Shown here in pieces: positions 1 to 8,720 of a DNA stretch of 23,109 nt. Source of the DNA: Mesotaenium endlicherianum (Eukaryota > Streptophyta > Zygnematophyceae > Zygnematales > Mesotaeniaceae); the NCBI GenBank assembly GCA_009602735.1, contig WELA01007315.1:1-23109 (forward strand), written 5' to 3'. The translations under genes were made by a program, and so were the position numbers. The first letter of the stretch is position 1. Every line of letters starts with the position of its first letter. The notes under the pieces were generated by a model. The model had not been told where the DNA came from and made no database searches. It saw only the letters and a list, made by a program, of their open reading frames with translations.

Positions 1-1347
1 TCAGCAAGGAATACTTGTACAGTCGTGTGTTTTGAAGGCGAAGACGACTACAACAGCATACAAGCTGTGTCTTCAAGCCTGCTCGAAGACTTGGAGGAGG
101 TCGATCAGACAGGCTTGCACGTGGGGGGTGGGCTATTTAGAGTAAAAGTGTATCAAGGTGGGGACTACAAGTTCAGTAATAGCTTGTACGGGCTAACAGG
201 GGCAAACTCAACGTACCCGTGTTTGTGGTGCCTCGTGACGTTGAAGGACATCTACGACAGGTGTCAGCGCGGTGCGAGCGTCTCCCGCACCTTGGAGGGG
301 ATGAAGGCTGCAGCACATGCTCCTGGCATGGACAGATTGCCCATGACCTGTCCCCACTGCTCAAAGCACTTTGAGCACAAGTCAGACATGGGCAATGATA
401 TCATGAAGACGACACGGGGTAAGCCAGAAAAGGAGAGCACGAAGGCAAGGATAGACTACCAGCTGCAGCACCAAGGACAGAGGCACAAGAAGCCCCCTCT
501 ATTTAACATCCCGCCCAATGATTGCGTTGTTTGCATTTTGCATTTGAACTTGCGGATCTCTGCAACCTTGTACGAGAGAACTCTCCATGCATTCCTACCA
601 CCAGGACAAAAGAAGGAAGATGAGTTCTACAAGATTCTTAAAGATAAAGTGAAGGCGAAGATACCTAAGGAGGCGGTGAAGGCCCTCAGCAAAGGCGAGA
701 AGAGAAACCGGGCGGCGAAGCCAAGCTTCATCGGTCGAGAGTGCCACCGCCTCCTGGAGCACTTTGTAGAGCTGGCAGCCTGTGTCTTTTGTGACCTGCC
801 TACAGACGCAGAAAAGTTACAGGCAGTGTTAGAGACATGGGATGCATATGGAGTGTGTTTGGCTGCCCTCATGGAGCCAATATCCTCAGAGGACACATAC
901 GCAGAGAGAGAAGCAAAGGCTTCCCTTGTGGAGGCACTTGCTGATGACTTTGAAGATAAGTTTGTGGCGGCATGCGCTGCTGACCAGATTACAGAGTACA
1001 TGCACATCCTCAAATGCCACATAGGTGACATGATACGAAGACACGGGGACCTTGACCAATTTAGTGGTGAAGGCATTGAGGCATTGCATCAGTGGAGGAA
1101 ATCAGCTAAGACCAACAAGAGGCAGGTCATGGTCGACGCTACAGGGAGGGTGTATAGCAAAGGAAGGATAGGCCAGACTATGCACCAAGAGAGTGGGCAA
1201 AGAGCTCTGTCATCCATCATAGAGCTGCCAATAACTAGGAATGAAAGGGAGAAGAGAAAGAAGGTGGTCATCAAGAGACAAGCGCTGGCACCATTGGTAA
1301 CAAGAACAAGAACGACAGAAATTGGCGATTGTAGTGAAAGCATGTAG
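1..1347 (+). CDS. RAG1/Transib-like DDE transposase, 5' end missing
   Basis: The frame is open from base 1 to a TAG at 1345-1347, so the N-terminus lies outside the window. Numbering codons from position 25 as residue 1, I see an Asp at 47 (163-165) in a GGDYKF context, then CLWC with its first Cys at 66 (19 residues on), a second CPHC cluster near 111, an LHLNLRIS stretch, H327-x4-H332, and Glu 352 exactly 20 residues after the second His, in an SGEGIE context. RAG1 has the same geometry: D708, then C727-x2-C730, H937-x4-H942, and E962 twenty residues after H942. This suggests an RNase H-fold cut-and-paste transposase with a zinc-binding insertion. The first catalytic Asp should lie upstream of the window. 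It also resembles, from memory, uncharacterised proteins in cnidarian and fungal genomes. No stops or frameshifts are visible, so it may be intact. It converges on the minus-strand gene at 1405-2541. RAG1-like is an inference from spacing, not a search result. Confidence 0.6.
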   Translation, partial: SARNTCTVVCFEGEDDYNSIQAVSSSLLEDLEEVDQTGLHVGGGLFRVKVYQGGDYKFSNSLYGLTGANSTYPCLWCLVTLKDIYDRCQRGASVSRTLEGMKAAAHAPGMDRLPMTCPHCSKHFEHKSDMGNDIMKTTRGKPEKESTKARIDYQLQHQGQRHKKPPLFNIPPNDCVVCILHLNLRISATLYERTLHAFLPPGQKKEDEFYKILKDKVKAKIPKEAVKALSKGEKRNRAAKPSFIGRECHRLLEHFVELAACVFCDLPTDAEKLQAVLETWDAYGVCLAALMEPISSEDTYAEREAKASLVEALADDFEDKFVAACAADQITEYMHILKCHIGDMIRRHGDLDQFSGEGIEALHQWRKSAKTNKRQVMVDATGRVYSKGRIGQTMHQESGQRALSSIIELPITRNEREKRKKVVIKRQALAPLVTRTRTTEIGDCSESM

Positions 1348-1404
1348 AAGCACCTGCTGTAGACAAACAATAGAAGTAGCGCTAGGTAGAAGATTAGGTA
1401 GTAG

Positions 1405-2541
1405 CTATAGGCAGCTCACCTCCAAAGGTGGTAGCTTCCTCCTGCAGGCAGCTATCTCTCGAGCTCTCTTCATGAGCTCTCGCCCTGTCAGGTTCTCGCC
1501 TGGAACAAATAACTTTGGTGCCGCTTGCTCACGCTCCTTCTGCCGCTCTTCTTGCAATCTGTCCTCCTCTGCTCTGTGCACCTGCAGCTGCCTGACTTGC
1601 TCTGCAATCTTTTCCCTAGCATCTCTCATGACTTGTATAGCAGCTTGTCTAGCTACTTTAGTATCAGATGGAGGCAGAGGTTGAAAGGCAACATCAAAGT
1701 CTGCTTTTACTTGTGCGGGTGTGCGCATATCCTCATTCCTACGCATGCTTAATTCACGAGCTATTAAGTCAGCAGCTTCCTGCAACTCGCAAGCTTTCCT
1801 TAAGTTCTCTTTCTCTCGAGAAACTCTCTCTTGTTCCTTCTGTACAAGGCTTGCTCTTGCTATATCTGCAGCCTCTATCATGGAATCTTTCACACAAAGT
1901 CCACGAGCAAGCATCCTATGACAATAATCAACTAGCCTGTAGTGAATGTGAGTGCTAGTGTCTATGTTGTGAGGTGCTTTCCAAACTAGTCTGTCATAGC
2001 ACTGATCAGGAGCCAGCACAACATGCCCCCCCCTATTTAAGATTGAAAATGAAAATTTTAAAGTAAGTGTTTTCTCTCTTGACTTGTTCATCCTCCAATC
2101 TATGAAGAAAGGGGGGATGATAGCAACAACCTCCCCTGACTTTGGTAACAACTTTGCTGCCCCATAGCCCAAATCGGCATTCACACTTTGAAAAGATAGG
2201 AGGGCATCTAAGTCTTCTACAGACCAACAAACTCTTCGAATGCTCCTGGACACCATAGGCTCTGTTTTGGTGATATAATGTGAGACTTCTGTGCCTACTC
2301 TCTCAAACAGAGTCTCAAACAAAGCTTTAGGGACATTCACATCAACCATGCGAACACCTGCCTGAGGAGTAGAATCTAACCTTGCATACAGACGTCTCCT
2401 ATAGTTTGAATGCCACTCCTGAGGGTCCACCTCAACGGCTCGCATGAAGGACTTGCTGCACCTCTCACAGTAGGAGAGTCCTCTTCCTCTTTGTAGGCCG
2501 CAATTGCTGCAGTAGTTCGGAAGTGAGGCCATGTTGTACAT
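1405..2541 (-). CDS. zinc-ribbon, coiled-coil protein of unknown function
   Basis: An intact 378-residue frame opens at an ATG preceded two codons earlier by an in-frame TGA, which supports this start; Met 4 is an alternative. Cys 11, 14, 25 and 28 form a C-x2-C-x10-C-x2-C zinc ribbon at the N-terminus. Residues about 40-215 look globular, with WHSNYRRRLYARL and GGHVVLAPDQCYDRLVW segments. Residues about 220-345 are rich in Glu, Arg, Lys, Gln and Ala and look like a long coiled coil. I do not recognise the family, and it has no kelch or PHD motifs, so it is not RAG2-like. Its 3' end lies 57 bp from the 3' end of the RAG1-like gene, tail to tail. That makes it a candidate accessory protein of the same transposon, but an unrelated host gene is equally possible. 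Confidence 0.65.
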   Translation of the reverse strand: MYNMASLPNYCSNCGLQRGRGLSYCERCSKSFMRAVEVDPQEWHSNYRRRLYARLDSTPQAGVRMVDVNVPKALFETLFERVGTEVSHYITKTEPMVSRSIRRVCWSVEDLDALLSFQSVNADLGYGAAKLLPKSGEVVAIIPPFFIDWRMNKSREKTLTLKFSFSILNRGGHVVLAPDQCYDRLVWKAPHNIDTSTHIHYRLVDYCHRMLARGLCVKDSMIEAADIARASLVQKEQERVSREKENLRKACELQEAADLIARELSMRRNEDMRTPAQVKADFDVAFQPLPPSDTKVARQAAIQVMRDAREKIAEQVRQLQVHRAEEDRLQEERQKEREQAAPKLFVPGENLTGRELMKRAREIAACRRKLPPLEVSCL

Positions 2542-3639
2542 GGCTCACCTGGCAGACTTACTTGGCTGCCTTACCTGTCAAACCCCCACTTAATGGTAAA
2601 CCAAACCATAAGATATGTAAGAAGATATAAAGGACAAATTTATGGTAGTAATTACTGTTCTGCAGCTCTTGTTGCAAGGCATATCTCCATCTGGCCGCTC
2701 ATAATGACTTTTAGTGCAAAACTATGTTAACCCTCATACTGGTCAAATCAGCCTGCAATCCTAAATGATGAAAAAGACGTTGAAAATGGCCCATTTTACG
2801 TTTCAAAGAGGCCTCTTACTCTTCCGTTTGTATACAGGTTACTTGAGCCCGCTAGTACCCCTCCACACAATTATAACTCAAACCGTAAAAAAACTTATCT
2901 ATGCAAGAAAGGCCACGGTGAGTACCGGAGCAACTCATTTATGCATCGTTCAAAAGAAGAACAGAACATTCTAATCAACTACACAGAGAGTTAACGCGGC
3001 TGGTATAAAGCAAAAAACGCCATGTTCTTACTTTTAGTAGGCTAAGTACTTGCAAGTCCGGCGGTTTGTACAAGCGTGGTTGTCTCTATAGTTTACGATA
3101 ATCCCCACTGTTTGTCTCGTTGGGTTTGCCTACAAGTATATTATAACTTTCACTAAGAAGACTAGAGCTATAAGAGCGTAAATAAGAAGTTAGGAACTGA
3201 CAGCAGAGAGGTTAACATTCGCCTTCTTAACTTCCTCAAAGTGACGCGAAACGAACGAATCGGTACTTTTGAGTAACCCCTGCGCCAAATTTAAGTGTCC
3301 GTCAATTTACCCGCGTGTGTTGCATGTGTTGTCCATTCAATTGGCGGGACACGATGAGATTGGAGGATGTCGTCAAAATATTTAGAGGTATTTACCATCG
3401 TGGGATTCAAAATATACATTGATGCATTTACCGGACACGAAGGCGTCAAGCATACTTCTGCCCCACGACCGCATGATGTGTCGCCATCCTAGCCGTCACA
3501 AGAAGAAACTAAGTTTGTCACATTCTACAAGTCTAGATTATTAGCCTTCAACTTTGATAGGCACTCTGGCTGCTTATGAATTGACAAGTCCAAGGAAGGG
3601 TGACATAGATGTAGGGGTTTCTGTCGAACTCCCAGTCTA
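2542..3639. other. non-coding stretch, no gene seen
   Basis: About 1.1 kb of AT-moderate sequence with only short spurious frames. If the two convergent genes to the left belong to one transposon, its right terminus should lie here, but I could not identify a convincing terminal inverted repeat. The minus-strand frame that ends at 3525 continues beyond the hAT-1 insertion and is described separately. Confidence 0.5.
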
Positions 3640-3647
3640 GCTTCATC
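3525..3647 (-). pseudogene. 3' part of a short frame interrupted by hAT-1
   Basis: If hAT-1 and one copy of its 8-bp duplication are removed, the minus-strand frame running from 8898 down to 8743 continues in register from 3647 down to a TAG at 3525-3527, giving about 92 codons without a stop. The product is not recognised, there is an in-frame stop shortly upstream of 8898, and an open run of this length can occur by chance. This may be one exon of a host or transposon gene. Confidence 0.3.
3640..3647. repeat. left 8-bp target-site duplication of hAT-1
   Basis: GCTTCATC immediately precedes the left terminus and is repeated exactly at 8735-8742 after the right terminus. An 8-bp duplication is the hallmark of hAT-superfamily insertion. 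Confidence 0.93.
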
Positions 3648-3661
3648 CAGGAATACGCCGT
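3648..3661 (+). repeat. left terminal inverted repeat of hAT-1
   Basis: CAGGAATACGCCGT matches the reverse complement of the right end (CAGGGTTACGCCGT) at 12 of 14 positions. Copies of a TAGTACGCTAA-like motif follow within the next 80 bases. Confidence 0.85.
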
Positions 3662-4434
3662 ATGCTAGTACGCTAAACACGCTTCATACGCTAGTTCGCT
3701 AAATTCGATATGTAAAAAGTTGGCTCCGTTCGTTTAGTACGCTTAGTACGTGCTAATGTCAATGTCACGACGTTACATTTGAACGTCGACGGTAAGTCCT
3801 GATGGCCGCACGTGTAAAAGTACATTTGTACTTCTTTTTTAGTAAGCCGGGTAGCAAAAAACTTTTTTTACCAGACCAAAAAAACTTGAGAGAATTTTTT
3901 CTTGAAAGAAACTTCAACCTTTTTTCTTTTTGCCTCATTGGCTAGCGATTGCTAGCAGTGCGTTATGATCTTGCGTCGCTACGGATTATCATGAAAGTAA
4001 GCAACCACTACGTCAAAAAGTGATATAACTTTTTAGCCATTTTGATTCGATCATCCTTCATTTGTCGATTCCGCAGCTAATTTTGTCTGAAACTAATTTA
4101 CCAACTAGAATACGAGTGGCTTTTGAGCTTATTATGAAGGTGGCAATGTAACATGCATAGCAGTGTTCCAACTTCCATTATCAAACAATATGTATAATAA
4201 TGATATTTTTACAAACAATAAAACCCTACATAATGATTGAGGTTGTAAATTCTTGATGGTTAATGTGCTTGTATTGCCAACTAAATTTAATGTAAGAGCT
4301 AAACCTTCAACACTTTCACATTACAAGCATGACCTTGCTTGCCTCTTTTTTGCTTGCATAAACACACACATTCAATTCAAGTGGCCAATCAAAGAAAAAC
4401 AAGTGTTCAAAAGTCGAGAGCAATCAGACGTCGA

Positions 4435-4900
4435 GCGATACAAAGAAAGCAAGATGGAGAGGAAAAAAAGTGAAGAGAGAGGAGAGAGACAAGCCCGCAA
4501 TTGCAGCCTTCATGACCCCCTGAGAAATGGAACCTGCCGCAAGCACATGTAAAGGGGGAGAGAGATGTCGAGAAAATAGTGGGGAAGGGAAAGAGAGGGC
4601 AAGAGGAGAGGGAGCAAGAGAGAAATAGGGACAAGAGAGACAAGCGTGCTGCTGCTGCAGTCCCAATGACCCCCTGATGTATGGCAGCACCTGCCAGCAC
4701 ACACAAAGAGAGAAAGGGAGAGGAACGAAGAGGGTGAGAGAGAGGAAGAGAGGGAGAGGGAGAGAGGGGGAGAGGGGGAGAGGGAGAAAAAGCCCCCCAA
4801 CAAACCCCCCGACAACGACTCGTGAAGTGGCAAAGACAACAAAAGAACGGGAAAGAGAGAGGCATAGAAGGGCCCCTCTCGCTGGCTCCCCCTCCAGCTG
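4435..4900. repeat. purine-rich strand-asymmetric block with a ~151-bp diverged tandem repeat
   Basis: The plus strand is strongly enriched in A and G, mostly GAGA and GGGAGAG tracts. Within it, a module GAGAGACAAGC ... ATGACCCCCTGA ... CCTGCC occurs at about 4484 and again, diverged, about 151 bp later at 4635. Long frames on both strands here are products of low complexity, not genes. Confidence 0.65.
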
Positions 4901-4979
4901 TGGCATTCAGGAGCCCAAGGAGGCACTAGTGGCACGTCAAGATACAAAGGGAGGGTGCATAAGACACCGAGGTGGTAAT

Positions 4980-5125
4980 GAACCAAGGTGGAAACAGGAA
5001 GCACGTAACAGGCGACAGGTGGCAAGGGTACGGGAAGCAGCATGTGGCAGGTAGCAGTTGGCAGGCTACAAGAGGCAAGCGGCCACTGAGCAGGTGGCAA
5101 GCAGACAAGAGGGCGAGCGACAGGT
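4980..5125. repeat. degenerate GGCAGG/GGCAAG short-motif repeat
   Basis: A run of short related words (GGTGGCAAG, GGCAGGTAGCAG, GGCAGGCTAC, AGGTGGCAAGC) repeats irregularly at about 10-15 bp. I see no coding signal. Confidence 0.45.
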
Positions 5126-5240
5126 AACACACACCAAATCTACACCGTCAGAAGACACAGCTGCTTGTTGGGCACACCCCCAACTGCGTTGGTGCATGGA
5201 CAAGGTAACCATAGGCGGGGGGGGAATGCGTACAACTTAC

Positions 5241-5313
5241 CTCCGGCTCATCAGGAAGATGACACTGGACCTGGCGCATTGACACACATGCACCAGGCGC
5301 TCATCGTCGTTAG
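5241..5313 (-). pseudogene. 73-bp exon-like fragment captured in hAT-1
   Basis: On the minus strand this segment is preceded by GGGCAG (acceptor-like) and followed by GTAAGT (a consensus donor at 5240-5235). One frame reads without stops and contains ANDDERLVHVCQCARSS. I do not recognise it. It lies downstream of the RWP-RK exon in the same direction and could be the next exon of the same captured gene. Confidence 0.35.
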
Positions 5314-5337
5314 CTGCCCATACACATGAGCAAAAAT

Positions 5338-5480
5338 GCAGACACGTGCTTAAACGCACGTGTACACGCACATACCTCCGCACAGGCCCAGTTGCGCCCC
5401 CACGTGCGCGCGCGTGCGCCGCACTCGCCCATCCGCTCTCCTGCCCTGCTCGCGCAAGCACACACATTGGTACACAGGCA
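5338..5480. repeat. CA/CGTG-rich module, copy 1
   Basis: Starts with GCAGACACGTGC and ends near TTGGTACACAGGCAC. It is a diverged direct copy of 6270-6410, sharing CGCACGTGTACAC, CACCCGCTCTCCT-like and GCAAGCACACACNTTGG words in the same order. Confidence 0.65.
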
Positions 5481-5576
5481 CAAACGCGCCCCCTGCCCGC
5501 CCGCGCGCACGTGCACACAAGATTGCTAGCACGCCAGCACGCCAATGAGCAATGGGGCCAGCAACAAGCTCCCCAC

Positions 5577-5724
5577 CTTGCAATGCGGCCTGCGGCGCGT
5601 GCCGTTGCGGTGGCACACTTTTGAGCACTGTGGGGCAGATGTCCAGCGCCTTGGCGAACGCGTTGATGGGCAGGTGGAAGTGTTGCGCCAGGTCGCCCAT
5701 CGCGAGCTTGTCGGTGTGCTCTTG
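5577..5724 (-). pseudogene. RWP-RK domain exon fragment, frameshifted
   Basis: On the minus strand the exon follows GCGCGCAG (acceptor) at 5725 and is followed by GTGGGG (possible donor). The first part reads KLAMGDLAQHFHLPINAF and then LDICPTVLK, very like the RWP-RK domain start (D-L-x-x-x-F-x-L-P-I ... C-P-T-x-L-K). After a run of four T (5619-5622 on the plus strand), the next frame reads VCHRNGTRRRPHCK, matching the domain's second half. One extra A in the transcript strand explains the shift. The hallmark R-W-P-x-R-K is itself damaged, reading R-R-P-x-C-K. In intact plants and algae this domain binds DNA in nitrogen- and gamete-related regulators. This copy cannot make a full domain and is interpreted as a captured, decaying host exon. 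Confidence 0.72.
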
Positions 5725-5730
5725 CTGCGC

Positions 5731-5785
5731 GCCCCTAAGCCCCCCCCCACCCCTCCTCTCCCCCCCCTCCCTCCCCTCCCCCCGC
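5731..5785. repeat. C-rich tract
   Basis: C-runs separated by A or T (for example CCCCCCCCCACCCC) make the minus strand G-rich. On the minus strand this is the polyguanine-rich intron tail just upstream of the RWP-RK exon acceptor. Confidence 0.6.
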
Positions 5786-6097
5786 AATCCCCATGAATGT
5801 TGACAGCTCACACGTTAGGGGGGGTTGACAGGGAGGACGGGCACCAGGCACACAGGCCGGGATGTATACGTGCAAACAGACAAACCGACAGGCAGGAAGA
5901 CACAAGCACGCGGGCGGAAAAACGGAGGTGTAGAGAAGGACTGACGAGCTGCTGGCACCGGGAGACAGGCAGCAGCATACACAAGCACCCCAGCACCACA
6001 CCTCGCACAAAAAGGTACAGGCAGGAGTGGACACACGCACACAAAAATCCACACACCTGCAGGTGCGCGCCCGCAGCACACGTGCATATGGTCCAAG

Positions 6098-6122
6098 CCC
6101 CCCCCCCCCCCCCCCCCCCCCN
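6098..6122. repeat. 24-base poly-C run ending in an N
   Basis: The run covers 6098-6121 and the next base, 6122, is N. Length here is unreliable, probably an unresolved sequencing homopolymer. Confidence 0.9.
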
Positions 6123-6269
6123 AAGCCCCCAACCCCCCCTCCCCCCCACTCCCGACGCACCAGCACCAGACCAGAGGCGTGCAGCCTCAGCCTTTGACCC
6201 CCGCACATAGAAGACGCCCGAAGACGTCGGGCGATCATAGCCATCAGCCGCCCATGCACGCGCGTGCAC

Positions 6270-6410
6270 GCAGACACGTGCACAGACGCACGTGTACACA
6301 TGTACACACTTCCTGCACAGCCCCATGTGCGCACACACGCGCGCAAGAGTGCACCCACTTGCCCACCCGCTCTCCTATCCACGCAAGCACACACTTTGGT
6401 TCACCCGCAC
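6270..6410. repeat. CA/CGTG-rich module, copy 2
   Basis: The second, diverged direct copy of the 5338-5480 module. It is followed by CCCG repeats and a short CA microsatellite around 6465-6482. Confidence 0.65.
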
Positions 6411-6735
6411 CCGCCCGCCCGCCCGCAAGAACGCAAGCACACACACTTGTGCGTGTGCACGCCACACACACACACACACACAGCCATGCTTCTTCATGCA
6501 GGTGTGCGCCCCATGCCCGCACACGCCCCCACCCCCCAACATCCCAGGTGCCGCCGCAACCGTCAGACTTGCGCATACACCCCCCAAAAACAACTCGCCC
6601 CCCTTGCACACGGAAGCAAAAGGGTGAGAGAGAGGGCATGCATCCAGACCCTTGACTAAGAGGGCCAGGAAGAGGGCAAGGGAAGCAAAGAGGGGGGAAG
6701 AGTGGGGCAGAAAGTGGCAGGCTGTGTGCACTCAC

Positions 6736-6931
6736 CGGGTGTCGGTCATATCCACGCCAGCTGGCGGCAGGGTGACCGCGTGGCTTGCATGGTAAGGGCC
6801 ACGCAGGCGTGCACCCCAAGGCCTGCAATGCCTTGTACTCAGGTGCAGCACGTGGGGAGGCCTTGATGCCAAGCTGCGCCCTGGCCATCTTCCCACTTCC
6901 TGCATCCTCCCTGACATGCCATCTGTCATAT
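6736..6931 (-). pseudogene. 196-bp exon-like fragment captured in hAT-1
   Basis: On the minus strand the segment is preceded by GAGCTGCAG (acceptor) and followed by GTGAGT (a consensus donor at 6735-6730). One frame ends in HAVTLPPAGVDMTDTR at the donor and is open throughout. The codon composition is GC-rich, like the RWP-RK fragment. I do not recognise the product. Confidence 0.4.
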
Positions 6932-7271
6932 CTGCAGCTCGGGAGGACTTGCATGCCGATCTGCTGAAGTGTCCCTGACCCAGACAAAGTCTTGCCAGGT
7001 GGCGCTGGCGGGACGATTTGTGTCCTATACACTCTCTTTCCCTACCCGCTCTGCATAACCCCATGGGGTCTCCTACAGGCCCGTGCTCCCGATACCACTC
7101 CCCATTCCCGCGACACTGTAGCCTGGAGGGGGGCCCTGTTAGTATTGAGAGGAGGCGAGCAGGAACTTGAAGCCCAACTGAAGCTTAAAGTCCACCCCAC
7201 GATCTCATCTCCACCCTGCCTGGCTTTGCCGGATGCCCACCAGGGCCCCAGAAAGAACTCCCACAAAGACA

Positions 7272-7300
7272 GGGGGGAATAGAGAGAGAGAGAGAGAGAG
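7272..7300. repeat. GA microsatellite
   Basis: A short uninterrupted GAGAGA run followed by AGGGGGGG, next to the cyclic-nucleotide-binding-like fragment. Confidence 0.8.
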
Positions 7301-7337
7301 AGGGGGGGAATGTGGAGGGACGATGAGTGAGGAAGAC

Positions 7338-7470
7338 CTAAAGGGGTCGCAGCGCAGCACCTCCGCAAATAACATGGAGGGCACCTTCTCGCGCAAGTTG
7401 AGCAACAGCAGCTCGTCCTCCGGTGCGTGCACGATGCATAACAGCCCCTTCTCGATGAGGAAGCACACGT
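7338..7470 (-). pseudogene. fragment resembling a cyclic-nucleotide-binding domain
   Basis: Read on the minus strand after a GGAGCAG acceptor, the frame gives CFLIEKGLLCIVHAPEDELL followed shortly by LREKVPSMLFAEVLRCDPFR. This matches the beta-roll pattern F-I-x-x-G-x-x-x-V ... F-[GA]-E-x-x-L of cyclic-nucleotide-binding domains found in ion channels and kinases, although the phosphate-binding part is degenerate. It is flanked by GTGTGTG-rich sequence that looks intronic. It is probably another captured exon. The family call is tentative. Confidence 0.4.
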
Positions 7471-7539
7471 CTGCTCCCCCCACCCCCATGTTGGCACACA
7501 CATAGACACCCACCTCCATGTTCGCACACACATAGACAC

Positions 7540-8640
7540 ACGTAAGACAGCATGCCCTGCGTCCGGTGCCCCCTTCCCTTCCCTTTTTAGGATTCCTCAC
7601 TCTCCTTGGCTGGCTTGTTGCCCCCGCCTCATCCACCCTCATCCATATCTCCAAGCATTTGTCTGCTCTTCACAAAAAGCGAGAGACTCCAACTGATAGA
7701 GTGTAAGACCTTAAAAATGTCAATTGCGAGCTAAGTCAACTATCGTTTCTCAATACGCTGCTTGATTGACGGGCATGCACATGCACAATTTCATGCCTTG
7801 ACTTGCTCAAAATGCAGAGGTTTCTAAACTAGCTCTGTGAGGAAAGCAACCGCGGGTTCTACTTACAGGTAAAATGAACCATGGCTCAAGACAAAGTAGT
7901 CTATGGGCCGTATCAGCCTTTTCTTCAACCCTTTCTTACGTTGTACATGCTTTGTGGCTGATAAACAACACTCATGCTCAAAATACGTTAACTTGCACTT
8001 CTCACATCAGAGAACTTTTCTTTTGACACTCAACCGTGACCCCAGAAGGGATGCTCACTCCGTGAGGCAAGTGTAGTGCCATGTTTGACAGGGTCACAGA
8101 ACAGACAAGGAGTGGGTCCCGCCCCTCAGTTGCATGTGACCTGGACTTCCCTTTCTTGAGCCTTACCACAATAGCCGTTTCTAGCCCTTGTCGGCAATCG
8201 TAGCAAAGCCCATTGGCGCGAGAGACATTCAAACTTCAAACCTTTCCAAGCGCCAACGGCGTATAATATCATTACTTTGCACCAAATTTCACCCTCCCAA
8301 CATTGCTCTCAAAGAGGTGTCGCTCGTCATCAAGAGACAAGCATACAAGGCCAGAAGTAGCCTGTCCCGTCTTGACTACTAGGTTTAGGGCTTAAGTTCA
8401 CCCTGACACAAGTTATACAAACTCTCACCAACTGGTAGCAAGTAATGGTAGATGAGTTTATGTTTGCCAAAGCAGGCAAAACGCATCAACACTGAAGATC
8501 CCGCCCTTGCTGCCAAAAAATTGTCGATTCATTATTTTAAGCCCCGTTGCACGGTGGCAACTTGAAACTTCGAAAATAAAAAGCTTAACTTGCGGACTAA
8601 ACGAGCGTCGGACGGCGTCAAGGCCCAATTCACACGTGTC
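7540..8640. other. right portion of hAT-1, no gene seen
   Basis: About 1.1 kb of ordinary-composition sequence. A 76-codon minus-strand frame (8002-8232) exists, but I see no recognisable domain in it. Confidence 0.5.
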
Positions 8641-8681
8641 TAAAAGGGTACGTACGCTTAGTACGTGCGTACCGACTTAGT

Positions 8682-8697
8682 ACGCTTAATTAAGCGT
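8682..8697. promoter_or_regulatory. subterminal perfect 16-bp palindrome of hAT-1
   Basis: ACGCTTAATTAAGCGT is a perfect palindrome 38 bp inside the right end. The same site, slightly changed, lies 38 bp inside the left ends of the elements starting at 12046 and 22604. Subterminal repeats in hAT elements are typically transposase-binding sites; that role is inferred here. Confidence 0.6.
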
Positions 8698-8720
8698 TCG
8701 AAGGTCGGCTAGCACGGCGC

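Noticed and set aside
1405..2541. RAG2-like partner
   Set aside because: No kelch repeats or PHD finger; the protein is a zinc ribbon with a coiled coil.
2900..3402. RAG-style heptamer or Transib terminus near the RAG1-like gene (CACGGTG, CACTGTT, and a CACGATG/CATCGTG pair at about 3346-3402)
   Set aside because: Single imperfect heptamers are expected by chance, no nonamer or matching left end is visible, and the left end of the element is outside the window.
4407..6659. Many overlapping frames of Ser/Pro/Leu-, Thr/His- or Arg/Gly-rich composition
   Set aside because: Low-complexity products of purine, CA and C tracts, with mirror frames on the opposite strand.
8002..8232. 76-codon minus-strand frame in hAT-1 as a gene
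   Set aside because: Short, no recognisable domain, and an internal GTAAGG suggests it is not a continuous exon.
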